From: Gyromitra esculenta
Taxonomy: Eukaryota > Ascomycota > Pezizomycetes > Pezizales > Discinaceae
DNA: 64,000 nt
Assembly: GCA_038503075.1 (NCBI GenBank)
Contig: JBCAML010000011.1
Location: forward strand, 1,798,001 to 1,862,000
Reading direction: 5' to 3'
Positions 1-8,403 of this stretch are shown here, one piece after another; position 1 is the first letter of the stretch; every line of letters begins with the position of its first letter. The notes beneath the pieces were generated by a model. The model did not search any database, was not told the origin of the DNA, and saw nothing but the letters and a program-made list of their open reading frames with translations. A program made the position numbers and the translations under genes.

Positions 1-598
1 ATTCCTTGATCATGTAAAACCTTTAAGCCTTGGAGAAGTTGTCCAGTGATCGTGCTAACATTCGCCTTCGAGTCTGCCGGGAAACTTTGGATATATTTTC
101 CTAAATCGCCGTGTTGCATGTACTCCATAGCAAGGAAAGTCAAATTGTTCCGCTCGTCTTCGTACCAGCCAAGAAACTGGACAAATAGACTTTTATGCTA
201 GTTATTTCCATTAAGCCTGACATAACACTATAAAGTGCTTGAAAACTTACCTCATGCGCGCATACTAAAACACCCAGTTCCCGCTCTAAATGGCGCGTGT
301 CTATCCGATTGAGTCTCTTAACTGCCCTCAATCTCCCCGTCCCTACTTCCTCTTGAAGAAACACGGTTGCGAACGCCCCTTCTCCGATTTTTTTGACCTG
401 CGCCCACTCCGTAACAGTGGATTCAAAGTTGTAATTCTCATGAAATGTCCGGCCCTTGACGAATCTAGCACTAAGCTTAAAATCGGCAAATCCTAAACCG
501 ACTTCTTGCCAGCTAGGGTCATGATCCTCGTCAAAGCTACCGTTAAAGGAGCTTGTGCTATCCCAGGTAAGAGCTTCGGAATAATCCACACTTTCCAT
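1..598 (-). CDS. Protein serine/threonine kinase, N-terminal part (runs off the window)
   Basis: Minus-strand gene starting with ATG at 598. Exon 1 is 598-251, an intron with GTAAGT donor spans 250-198, and exon 2 runs from 197 off the left edge. After about 65 residues of leader the kinase fold begins: the glycine loop reads GEGAFATVF, the ATP-lysine is in AVKRL, and exon 2 has the hinge-like MEYMQHGDL followed by a helix ending LKVLHDQG, just before where the HRD catalytic loop would be. The catalytic and activation loops lie outside the window, so substrate class cannot be assigned. Splicing joins the hinge region in frame, which supports a real gene. A single-domain or larger signalling kinase are both possible. 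Confidence 0.85.
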
Positions 599-1510
599 AG
601 TGCAATCTTTCTATAGTAAGGGTAACGTATGATAGCCTCCTCCTCCGGGCATATGCGCAGCGAAGGTGCCCCAGGTAGACAACTGCTGCAAGAGGCTCTC
701 CTCTTTCTTTCTCTCTTTAGTTCCTTCACAATATATAACCAGGCCTTAGAACCCGCTTTCATCCGATGTAAAGTCGTACTAGCATCCCAAGACTGTAGAT
801 ACTGAGCGGTAGAAAGGTAGCTTCACTCCGCGCCGTAGACTCAAAAACGCGTAACGATATAATATGAAGGCTGATAGAGAGCCGCGATCGAACTTCATGG
901 CATACTTGTGCCACGTAAACATGCATATCCAAAATGCTGTGTCACGTGATAATCTTGAGGGGTAATAAACGGGCTGAGCAGAGAAACAAATTAATTTTGT
1001 AGGTAGCAGCAAGATATTTAATTGGAATAGTAGTCCGAGTTCCGCCTAAGCTATAGCTAGCTGGCTGTAGCTTGGGCTCTGATCCTGCAGCCTGGACAAA
1101 ACAACCGTATCCTACTCATCGAGAGCACCGAGAGTCTTGGGGTTCGGGCCCGCGAAGTCCATCCTAGTATTGTGCAGTGGCGTCCAACAAGCTGATGCGC
1201 TTTTTGAAGTACCGTGGTGCAACAGACTCAAGGAAAATAGACCAAACACAGCCAAAGTATATCTTTGTTATTTAGTAGAAAAGTAATTGTGAGATAACTA
1301 ATCATATATCGCATTAAGTAGAAATATGCAACCACGCGCTAAGACGTTGAAACTCGAGTGCTGCGCATGCTGTTTCTGGTGTCAATTAACCAATTCAGGT
1401 AAACGAGTCCGCCGAAAAACAAAAAAATCTTACCAAGTTCGCTGTCTTACCCAACCTCAAGCTTAATCTAACGTACTAGCGTGGGGTTGTATATTTCCAG
1501 TTAATGCGGG
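599..1510. other. Intergenic, no gene recognised
   Basis: This is the 5' side of the kinase gene. Only short ORFs without family resemblance or codon consistency are present. I see no RNA gene or repeat. Confidence 0.5.
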
Positions 1511-2514
1511 TACGGCGGCCTACCTGGCGCAAAACCGCAAAAATCATCGCTTATGGAAAATGGAAAATGAAAAATGAAAAATGAAAAACTTGAACTAATA
1601 AAGTGAGCCATATGAGTAGAATGTGCAACTTAGCTATCAAAGAAACCCTAGAGGGCCACGATAGAGGAAGGCTAGGACCTAGCAAATTGCAAGCGATGAT
1701 TTCGAGTGATAATTCATGATTTGATTCGCCCAGCGCCTGGGCGCCGGCCTCCTGGAGGTCCTCTTCTCTGGGTGTCACTTTCTGTAAAGAGCGCTTCCAG
1801 ACTATATCTCCTAAAAGCTTGCTCACCTGGTTGGATTGTGGAACCTTTGACGAGCTCTCAAAAGTCAATATCGCCTGGAGGTTGGGGGAAAGCTTAAGAA
1901 TCTTGGCATTGTTTAGGGCATTGTTTGCACTCTATATATCGCCCTATTGATCTATATACCGATTTCTCCATATCTATATACATATATATCTAAGCTATGG
2001 AGGAGAGGGGCACCGGAGCAGGTAGGAAAGCGAGCAGGAAAGCAAGCGGGAAAGCAAGCAGGAAACAGACCCCAAAGCAGGCAGGAAAGCAAGCAGGAAA
2101 CAGGCCCTAAAACAAGTAGGAAATAGGCGCCTAAGCGAGCACGAAAACAGGCAGGAAAGCGGGCAGGAAAGCGGGCAGGAAAGCGGGCAGGAAACAGGCC
2201 CCGAAGCAGGCAGGAAACAGACCCCAGAGCAGGCAGGAAACACGGTCATGCTCCTGTCACGCTGTTCTTTTGAGGCTAATGAATATGTGCGATATCTTCA
2301 ATTCTCTAGTACTAAGCTATTTACATACATGATCTCTGCGCTCTCTGCTCTCTTCATAGCTCTCGGGGTATTGGTAATGGAGGACTTTATTTGTTTTTTG
2401 CTCACAGCCGCTGTTAAGCATTTCTTGTTTAGCCTTATATATTTTTTTCATTTTTCATTTTCCATTTTCCATAAGCGATGATTTTTGCGGTTTTGCGCCA
2501 GGTAGGCCGCCGTA
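1511..2514. mobile_element. Non-autonomous DNA transposon, MULE-like, with 71-bp terminal inverted repeats
   Basis: The sequence at 1511-1581 recurs, inverted and identical by eye, at 2444-2514. Each end starts TACGGCGGCC and runs into a tract of GAAAAATG-type repeats. The outer flanks carry the direct repeat TGCGGGTA at 1505-1512 and 2515-2522, extendable to nine bases (ATGCGGGTA) if one terminal base is assigned to the duplication. Long inverted ends with an 8-9 bp duplication fit Mutator-like elements best; hAT (8 bp) is an alternative. No transposase is encoded in the 1-kb interior, so it must be mobilised in trans. The interior contains a tandem array at about 2016-2243. The ends look fresh, suggesting recent insertion. 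Confidence 0.8.
2016..2243. repeat. Tandem GCAGGAAA-type minisatellite inside the MULE-like element
   Basis: About twenty degenerate 10-11 bp units of the form GCAGGAAAGCG, some with CCCC-containing spacers such as AAACAGACCCC. The array gives a low-complexity minus-strand reading frame that should not be taken for a gene. Confidence 0.75.
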
Positions 2515-3232
2515 TGCGGGTATCAGCAACGAGATTTCGCGCCAAATTTAGCGCACACTTAGCGCATATTTTTGTCACTTTCCTCACCAGGCATAAATCA
2601 CCACTCATCCACCCCAACCCAGAGTTTCCTAAGTGATTAAAACCCAACCAAATCAGCACTAGACGCAAATCCCCCAACCTACGCGCGACATATATGACCC
2701 AAATCACTCCTTTATGCCCAACCATCATTTGGAGGGGATTGGTTTCCACTCTAGCGAGATGTGAGTACATACTGTAATTTGCGCTAAGCTAGCGTTCAAA
2801 TGGTCATTTGCAACCCCCCCCAAAAAAACCTCTGACTAAACTACATGTAGATACAGATTTGTAGACTTGTTTTTTTTCAGGCTCTGGGTATACTGGTATA
2901 TATATATATATCTTTATTCCTTCTACAGATTTTTAATACTTCGTGTTGTGGGGCTGCCGTGTGCGCTGGTAGGTTGCTACGCGTTGAGACCTAATGTGTT
3001 GTTGCTAGTAGCGGTGATATTAGGTTAGGGGTTATCCTACTCTATAGATCGAAGGTTGCTCTAGTTCCGTATTCCTATTGATTGTACGGTAGTAGCGTCG
3101 AAAAGGTTATCAGATCCCTTCTGTCAATGGACAGTATTTCAGAACATGCTTAGAGACTATCTATACAGCCTCCATGTTCTCTTTAAGCGCTTCGTATTCC
3201 GTACATATAATAAACGCCCTTCTGCAGAACCT

Positions 3233-3257
3233 CCGCCCCGCCCCGCCCCGCCCCGCC
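3233..3257. repeat. Short (CCCCG)n array
   Basis: Four to five tandem CCGCC/CCCCG pentamers in otherwise unremarkable intergenic DNA between the MULE-like element and the EI24-like gene. The minus strand carries runs of four G, so a G-quadruplex is conceivable. Confidence 0.6.
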
Positions 3258-3503
3258 TCCATCACTCGATAGCTCCCTAGCTATAATAACTCGATACAAT
3301 CCCAGGCTAGAGACTAGTAGTGTGCTCAAAACAAAATGAATTCGCCACAAAGCACAAGAAGGTAACAAAATCAACAACACCGCTCGGCCTTAAACTAAAT
3401 CACACCAAAACGCAATATCATCTCCCATAGTTTCCCAAGCAGAGCCTTTGTATTTTCTCTAACGGCTGTGTGTATACCTCAGCGACCTTCAAAAAAAGAC
3501 AGA

Positions 3504-4535
3504 CTACAGCTCCTTCTCCGCCTCGTCAGCGACTACTACGCCGCCGACGCGCTTCCCCTCTGCTGGGTGGCGTCCTTTCTCGATATCGACGGCCCACAGC
3601 GCCGCACCGACCGTGTTTGTGTAGGAAAACAGGATCGATAGGATCGGGACCATCTGGAGGAGCATGGAGACAGTGCCGAAACTTACCGTCCGTCAGCATC
3701 TATCCGGAAACCCCTAATTCTAGCTAACAAGTACAGACCGGGGGGGGGGGGGGTACCTGACATAAGCCGGCCCATTCCGCTCCACAAACGCCGCCCGCTG
3801 TCCCTCACTATATCTCTTGAGCTGGAAGTACCGCGCATGGTAAGCCGGCCCCGCCTTCCTCCCCTGCACAAAGATAAAGATCGCCGTCCCCACAACCGGG
3901 ATGAAGTTGAGCGGCAGCCACACCAAGTAGCTGATCAGCGACCTGAGCGTGAGCTTAGCAAACGGCTTCTTCACCGCCCTGCCCAGCCTCCCCATGGTGG
4001 TGGTGCTGGAAGGGTTTAGCTCGCGTCCGCCCTGCACGAGCGTAGACAGGTCCTGCTGGAGTAGGACCGCGTCGAAGATGTCGACCAGCGCGTCGTCGAG
4101 CAGGAACGAGCGGCTGAGCGCCGTGATGATCGCCGCGGACTCGGTCAGGACTAGAGCGATCGTGGAGACCCAGGCGATGGGACCGTTGACGAATGTCAAG
4201 AGGAAGGATTGCGGGATGTAACTACATGTATATAAGGGTAGAGGAATCAGCATTACTATTCTTCTGTTCCCAAATCGGTTCCAGCGTGAAGATTGGGAGG
4301 GTGGGGGGACTACTAACGTGAAAAGGAACATGGTGGTGATAACACCAGTGCTCAACCCCAGCAACGGGGCGAGTCGCGACGTGAGCGGTTTCCAGAGATT
4401 GCGGTGCGAGAGGAAGTAGAATATCCCCTTAATCGGGTAGAGATAGGCGCCCGAAGCCGCAGCCTGCCTCCCAAGGGCCGTAATGCCCGCAATCTCATCT
4501 CGAACAGTCTCTTTTACGGTGTCCTGGAGCGGCAT
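3504..4535 (-). CDS. EI24 / outer spore wall RRT8-like multi-spanning membrane protein
   Basis: Three exons on the minus strand: 4535-4318, 4221-3757 and 3681-3504. Introns at 4317-4222 and 3756-3682 are GT-AG, and removing them restores the family pattern. The first intron can be translated without a stop, but splicing gives the expected FTYIPQSFLLTFVNG. The last exon supplies a hydrophobic C-terminal segment with SYTNTVGAALWAVDIEK. Family features are YPIKGIFYFLSHRNLW near residue 30, several hydrophobic segments, a D-rich FDAVLLQQ stretch, and a proline-centred LPLNFIPVVGTAIFIF helix pair. Members sit in the ER, lipid droplets or spore wall membranes (RRT8/LDS proteins in yeast) and have no assigned enzymatic activity. 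Intron 2 begins with GTAC followed by a run of about 14 C on the coding strand. Confidence 0.8.
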
Positions 4536-5264
4536 GGTAGAAAGCGCGAGGTGTGAGTAGAGGTGGTGTAGCAGTAATGATGTTGGGCGCAGAGCGAAGG
4601 GAAGGCAGCGAGGAGGAGACTGTTATATCGCGAGGAGCTGGGCAAACTACGTAGCGATACGTCATCGATCGGTCATTTGCTATTCCAAGCTGGGCAGGAA
4701 AATAAACTCGCATCCTCAGTGGGTTAGGGTTGTGGCGCTCGTGTTCCTGATGATCCTTGGTTTGTCGTGCTTGGCGATCATTCCAAGACCAACCGGATTC
4801 CTGCCAGCAGACTGATGCTTGCAGCTAGGAGAGCCTCTCGTGCCATCTCTTGAAACCAAAACAGTTCCAGCAAGCAGAACCGCGTCTGGGTCAAGGGCGA
4901 ACTCATCCAGCGATGAATAGGGCAGTTGAGTGGTAGGAAACAGTTATCCAGTCTTGGCTGTTACTACGCACTGAGCTGCTCCCCCAAACAAACCCCTGTC
5001 TGTCAGTGGACCAGTCCAGGAGCGACTGCATTCAACTCAAGAACGAGAAACTGTTAGTTCCTGGGTAGCTCAATCCATAGCTACAGAAACAGCAGTCTGA
5101 TATCTACCGGAGAAGTCTTGTATAAACCAGATGCATGTACACTTCTCGCTGCGGGGAGGGCCCCGCACAATATATAACTGCAACTAATGGTGCCAAGAAT
5201 TGCTAGACGATCCACCGACCAGCTGCAGCACAGACTCCAGAATCTACTCTAAACTGGAAGCAGG
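4536..5264. other. Intergenic, nothing recognised
   Basis: Upstream of the EI24-like gene. A small palindrome around 5150-5170 (GGGGAGGGCCCCGC) is the only structure I noticed. No coding region is supported. Confidence 0.4.
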
Positions 5265-5296
5265 TACGGCAGGTCATTTGTATGAAAGTGCAGAAA
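5265..5296 (-). repeat. 32-bp repeat, left copy (inverted match to 38133-38164)
   Basis: The sequence TACGGC-A-GGTCATTTG and on to CAGAAA matches the reverse complement of 38133-38164 at 31 of 32 positions by eye. In both copies the repeat contains the ATG and first codons of a short ORF (ATGACC then TGC or CGC). The copies flank the retrotransposon cluster and probably belong to an older repeat family. Confidence 0.6.
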
Positions 5297-5402
5297 GAAT
5301 AGGTAACCGACCAAGGCCGGGTAACAATGGGCTCGGGTACATATGCAGAGAAACCATCAGAACACAGATTTTCCACAAGCAAACAACACGCGCTTCATCA
5401 AT

Positions 5403-5528
5403 ATGCAACCCAAAACCTATCCCTGCCCAGCAACTGGCTGCCCCTCCTCTTTTACCTCTCAGAAGGGTGTTAGGGAACATGTTATCAGAGAATATAATTA
5501 CTTTTTAAAAGTGATATCATACATTTAA
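5403..5528 (+). pseudogene. C2H2-zinc-finger-like coding fragment
   Basis: The frame from ATG 5403 reads TYPCPATGCPSSFTSQKGV and then REHV, which resembles the Cys-x4-Cys, Phe and first His spacing of fungal C2H2 fingers. The second His is not in register and the frame soon ends. It lies directly left of the retrotransposon cluster, so it may be part of a gene or element split by the insertions. A chance resemblance cannot be excluded. Confidence 0.3.
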
Positions 5529-5550
5529 CTGGATGAGAAATCTAAGAAGG

Positions 5551-6352
5551 TCTCACGGTTTAACCTTTGTTTAAGCCCTTCAGTATCCCTGAAGGTTTTC
5601 ATGGATGGGTGTTTTGTTGATTGATTAAGTACGTGGGTACATGGTTGTCGCGTTCTGTTGTCGTTCTCTTTGATGAGTCATGTCTTTGTCATCGAAGGAG
5701 CTGGAACGTGATATATAAGCGAAGGGATTTCCCCTCATATTGTACTTTTCCTTCTTCCTTCCTTAAGCAACGTCTTCTATTGTTTACTCTCAAATACAAA
5801 ACTCGGTTACACCTCGTAACCCACCGCTGTCGCTGTCATCAAGTCATCTTAACTTGATCCACTCGTAGAACCTGTAGAATCCTCGTACACACTCTCGCTG
5901 TCGGTTTCTCATTCAAGTAGCACTGCTCATCTCGAGGGATACTCGGGAGCTTGACAAGAAACCCACTCCTTGAGAAAGGTGAGCAGAGCTACTTAAGTGA
6001 AAAGGTCAAGCGACAAGGTATACAATGTTTCTACAGGTCCTACGGGTTCTAACTCCAGGCGAGTTAAATAGAGGGGTTTTCAGTGACAGCGACAGCGAAG
6101 ATTCTGAGATAGAATCGAGATAGTATTAAACTGATACAGCAGAAGTAAAGTAAGAACGTTGCTCAGGAAAAGAAGAAGAAAAGAGAATAAAGCGAAGCGA
6201 AATCCATCCTTAAATACCCCGCTTCTTCCACAAAAAGCCCAATAACCGAAAAGAACCGAAATACAATAACATTATCTTTTTACCGCAACCCCTAAACCAT
6301 AACAACAAACAAGTCAATACCTAACCCTATACCCAATAATCAATCCGTGAAA
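5551..6352 (-). mobile_element. R1: 3' LTR of a minus-strand Ty3/Gypsy element, family 1, interrupted
   Basis: Reading the minus strand, the LTR begins TTTCACGG at 6352 and ends CCGTGAGA at 5551. It contains the family hallmarks: a TATTTAAG-type TATA box, CAACGTTC near the start of R, (CTGTCG) repeats, and the U5 hairpin. A family 2 solo LTR (5597-5975) with its 5-bp duplication splits it. It is joined at 6353 to the pol C-terminus of the same element, so it is a 3' LTR. The rest of this element is missing to the right. Confidence 0.8.
5597..5975 (+). mobile_element. Solo LTR, family 2, with AAGGT target duplication
   Basis: The LTR begins TTTCATGG and ends CTTGAGA. It is flanked by AAGGT at 5592-5596 and 5976-5980, and the two sides join to restore a continuous family 1 LTR. 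It carries a TATATAAG TATA box, AAGCAACGT, and the U5 structure at 5906-5960. A perfect 5-bp duplication around a single LTR shows that a full element inserted here and then lost its interior by LTR-LTR recombination. Confidence 0.9.
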
Positions 6353-6432
6353 GTAGCTGCCTTAAGCGTGAGCTCCTGCGAACCCAGGTCCCGTAGTAGC
6401 CGTCGTAGTTAGAAACACATCGAGGGCAGTGG
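6353..6432 (-). pseudogene. R1: pol C-terminal fragment of the minus-strand element
   Basis: Eighty bases match the end of the pol gene of the other copies in reverse orientation: the codons after the chromodomain, then the conserved GTTCGCAGGAGCTCACGC, then the LTR. It is cut by the insertion of R2 at 6433. Confidence 0.75.
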
Positions 6433-6843
6433 TTTCACGGATTAAGGATTGAATATGGGGTTAGGTTTTGAGTATATGGTTGTTATGTTTTTTGGTTGTT
6501 GGATAATGTTATTGTATTTTGGGTATTATCGGCTATTGGGTTTTGTTGAGTGAAAGCGGGGTATTTAAGTGAAGGATTTTGTTTGTTCTTTGTACCTTTC
6601 TTCTTCTTTTCTTAAGCAACGTTCTCGTTACACTTCTCTTGTATCAGTTTTAATACCACTCCGATTCTACCTCAGAATCCGCGCTGTCGCCGTGAACCCT
6701 CGCCGATACTTCGCCTTGAAGTATATTCCCTGTAGGACTTGTAGAAACCTTGCACTCATCGAAACGAGTTGATACCTCGCTTAAGTAGCACTGCTCACCT
6801 TCGGGGATACCGAAGGGCTTAACTGAGAGACTCAACCGTGAGA
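6433..6843 (+). repeat. R2 5' LTR (411 bp)
   Basis: It begins TTTCACGG and ends CCGTGAGA. The TATA box TATTTAAG is at 6562-6569, and the transcript-start candidate AAGCAACGT at 6614-6622 is complementary to the PBS. The U5 structure at 6776-6827 uses CCTTCGG/CCGAAGG instead of the usual CCTTCAG/CTGAAGG, a compensatory change. Confidence 0.9.
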
Positions 6844-6845
6844 TT

Positions 6846-6854
6846 ACGTTGCTT
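6846..6854 (+). promoter_or_regulatory. R2 primer-binding site (self-complementary type)
   Basis: ACGTTGCTT begins two bases after the LTR end CCGTGAGA. It is the exact reverse complement of AAGCAACGT at 6614-6622, inside the LTR about 45 bases downstream of the TATA box. This fits Tf1/sushi-type self-priming, in which the 5' end of the element's own RNA primes minus-strand synthesis. I see no match to a tRNA 3' end (no TGG start). Confidence 0.75.
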
Positions 6855-7037
6855 CATCATCTACACCTCCTACTCGATGCCCTTATATGGAAGTTCTTGG
6901 TTGGATTGGCCAATCCATCCTACAAATCTTCCCCTGTTTGACGCCGCGAAAACCCCAACTCTCGTCGAAATCACCCCTGAGTGGCTTGACCAACATTACT
7001 TACGTACCAACTCCCTCCCGTGCGATCAGTCAAGGTC

Positions 7038-8369
7038 ATGAGCTCTCCTGCCCCCGTTGCCTCCTCCTTTGAAGGAGCCGCTGTCGCTACACAACGCTTC
7101 CCCACGAAAGAAGCTTTCGCCCAAGCCTATCGAGACAACCCCGTCAAGTTATTTAACCAACTACGGGACCTCAACCAAGCTCTAGAAGATCAAATTGATG
7201 CCCTTCAAGAAAGTACGCAGGAGTTAGAGGTAAAACTCACTACTGCGAAAATCCAAGGGGATAACGCTACAAGACACGCCATGCAACAAGACCAGCGAGT
7301 CACTGAAGCAGCTGATCTCATCGCCCGATTACGACAAGAGTGAAATGAAGCCTGAGCAAACCTTTCAGCCCCCCCGGCTCCACCAAACCTCACCGCCACT
7401 CCCCCACCGCCGTCATCCGCTACCCATCGCTCCGAACGTATGCCAGATCCAGAGAAATTCGATGGATCTAGAGCAAAACTTCCCGGCTTCGTCCTCCAAC
7501 TCCGTTCAAAACTCGCTGTCAACAGGGACCGATTCGCTGATGAGAACACCATGATTCTCTACACAATCAACCGCCTGGAAGGAGCAGCTCTTGAACAGGT
7601 TCGACACACAGTCCTTCCCTCTGGCCTCACAACCTGGACCAATGCCGCCGCCCTCATCGCCGCTTTGGAGACTGCCTTTGGGGACCCCGATCCCACCGGT
7701 ACCGCACGAAGAGAACTACACCAGCTCCGCCAGGGTAAACGCGACTTCTCTGCTTACCTGGCTGATTTCCAACGCATCATGGGCCAACTCAACTTCGACG
7801 AAAATTCGAAGATGGACGCCCTGGAGCATGGAATGTCAGAAGAGTTGAAAGAAGCCATGGTATTTGCCACCGCCGTCCCCGCCAACCTCGAAGAGATGAT
7901 CATCACTCTCACCCGCCTGGACAATCGTATCCGAGCCCGAAAAGCCGAAAAACGAGGCAACACAAGGGACAATATGGGACAATTTAGCTCCCAAGCAATG
8001 ACTCCCTTTGTCCCTGCCTCATCATTCGTACCAGGCGGCCTTGCCCCAATGGATCTTTCTTTTGGAAGAACCAGTAACCTCTCTCGCCCCCCGCAGGATC
8101 AACGATATACTATGGTAAATGGAAGAAGAAAGCTTTCGGAGGAAGAGAAACAGTGGCGCCGCTCCACTGGGAAATGTATGTTCTACGCCACCCCCGACCA
8201 CTCCTACGCCAACTGCCCCTCTGCTCCAAAGAAGCCCACTATGAGGGAGGCCCTCACAGCCCCGCCCGCCGCTCGCACGCCACCCGCTTCTTCCCTGCCG
8301 CCACCTCCGCTCCCACCTCAGTTCTTTGCCCTAGAGGCAGCCAATGCCTCAAACGAGGCTTTAAACTAA
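7038..8369 (+). pseudogene. gag: R2 gag, broken by a TGA codon
   Basis: The start ATG at 7038 gives MSSPAPV as in R5. The frame is open to TGA at 7341, then open again to TAA at 8367. The sister copies have an arginine codon (CGA or CGG) at the TGA position, so this is a C-to-T nonsense change. It has the retrotransposon gag core (RRELHQLRQGKRDFSAYL), a proline-rich spacer, and a zinc knuckle at the C-terminus in which the second cysteine is tyrosine (CMFYATPDHSYANC). Both changes suggest the copy is inactive. The frame ends at the frameshift site. Confidence 0.85.
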
Positions 8370-8403
8370 TTTCACCGAAGTCGACCAGTGACCCTGCTTC
8401 GGT
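8360..8403 (+). promoter_or_regulatory. R2 -1 ribosomal frameshift site
   Basis: Slippery heptamer TTTAAAC at 8360-8366 lies directly before the gag stop TAA. A hairpin ACCGAAG (8374-8380) with CTTCGGT (8397-8403) follows. Pol is in the -1 frame. The stem sequence differs from R5 on both sides yet still pairs. Confidence 0.8.

Noticed and set aside
1551..1868. Minus-strand ORF at the left end of the MULE-like element (and the similar one at 2435-2770)
   Set aside because: Both run through the terminal inverted repeats and have no transposase features.
1995..2249. Minus-strand ORF rich in SCPLSCPL repeats
   Set aside because: It is the translation of the GCAGGAAA minisatellite inside the MULE-like element, not a repeat protein gene.
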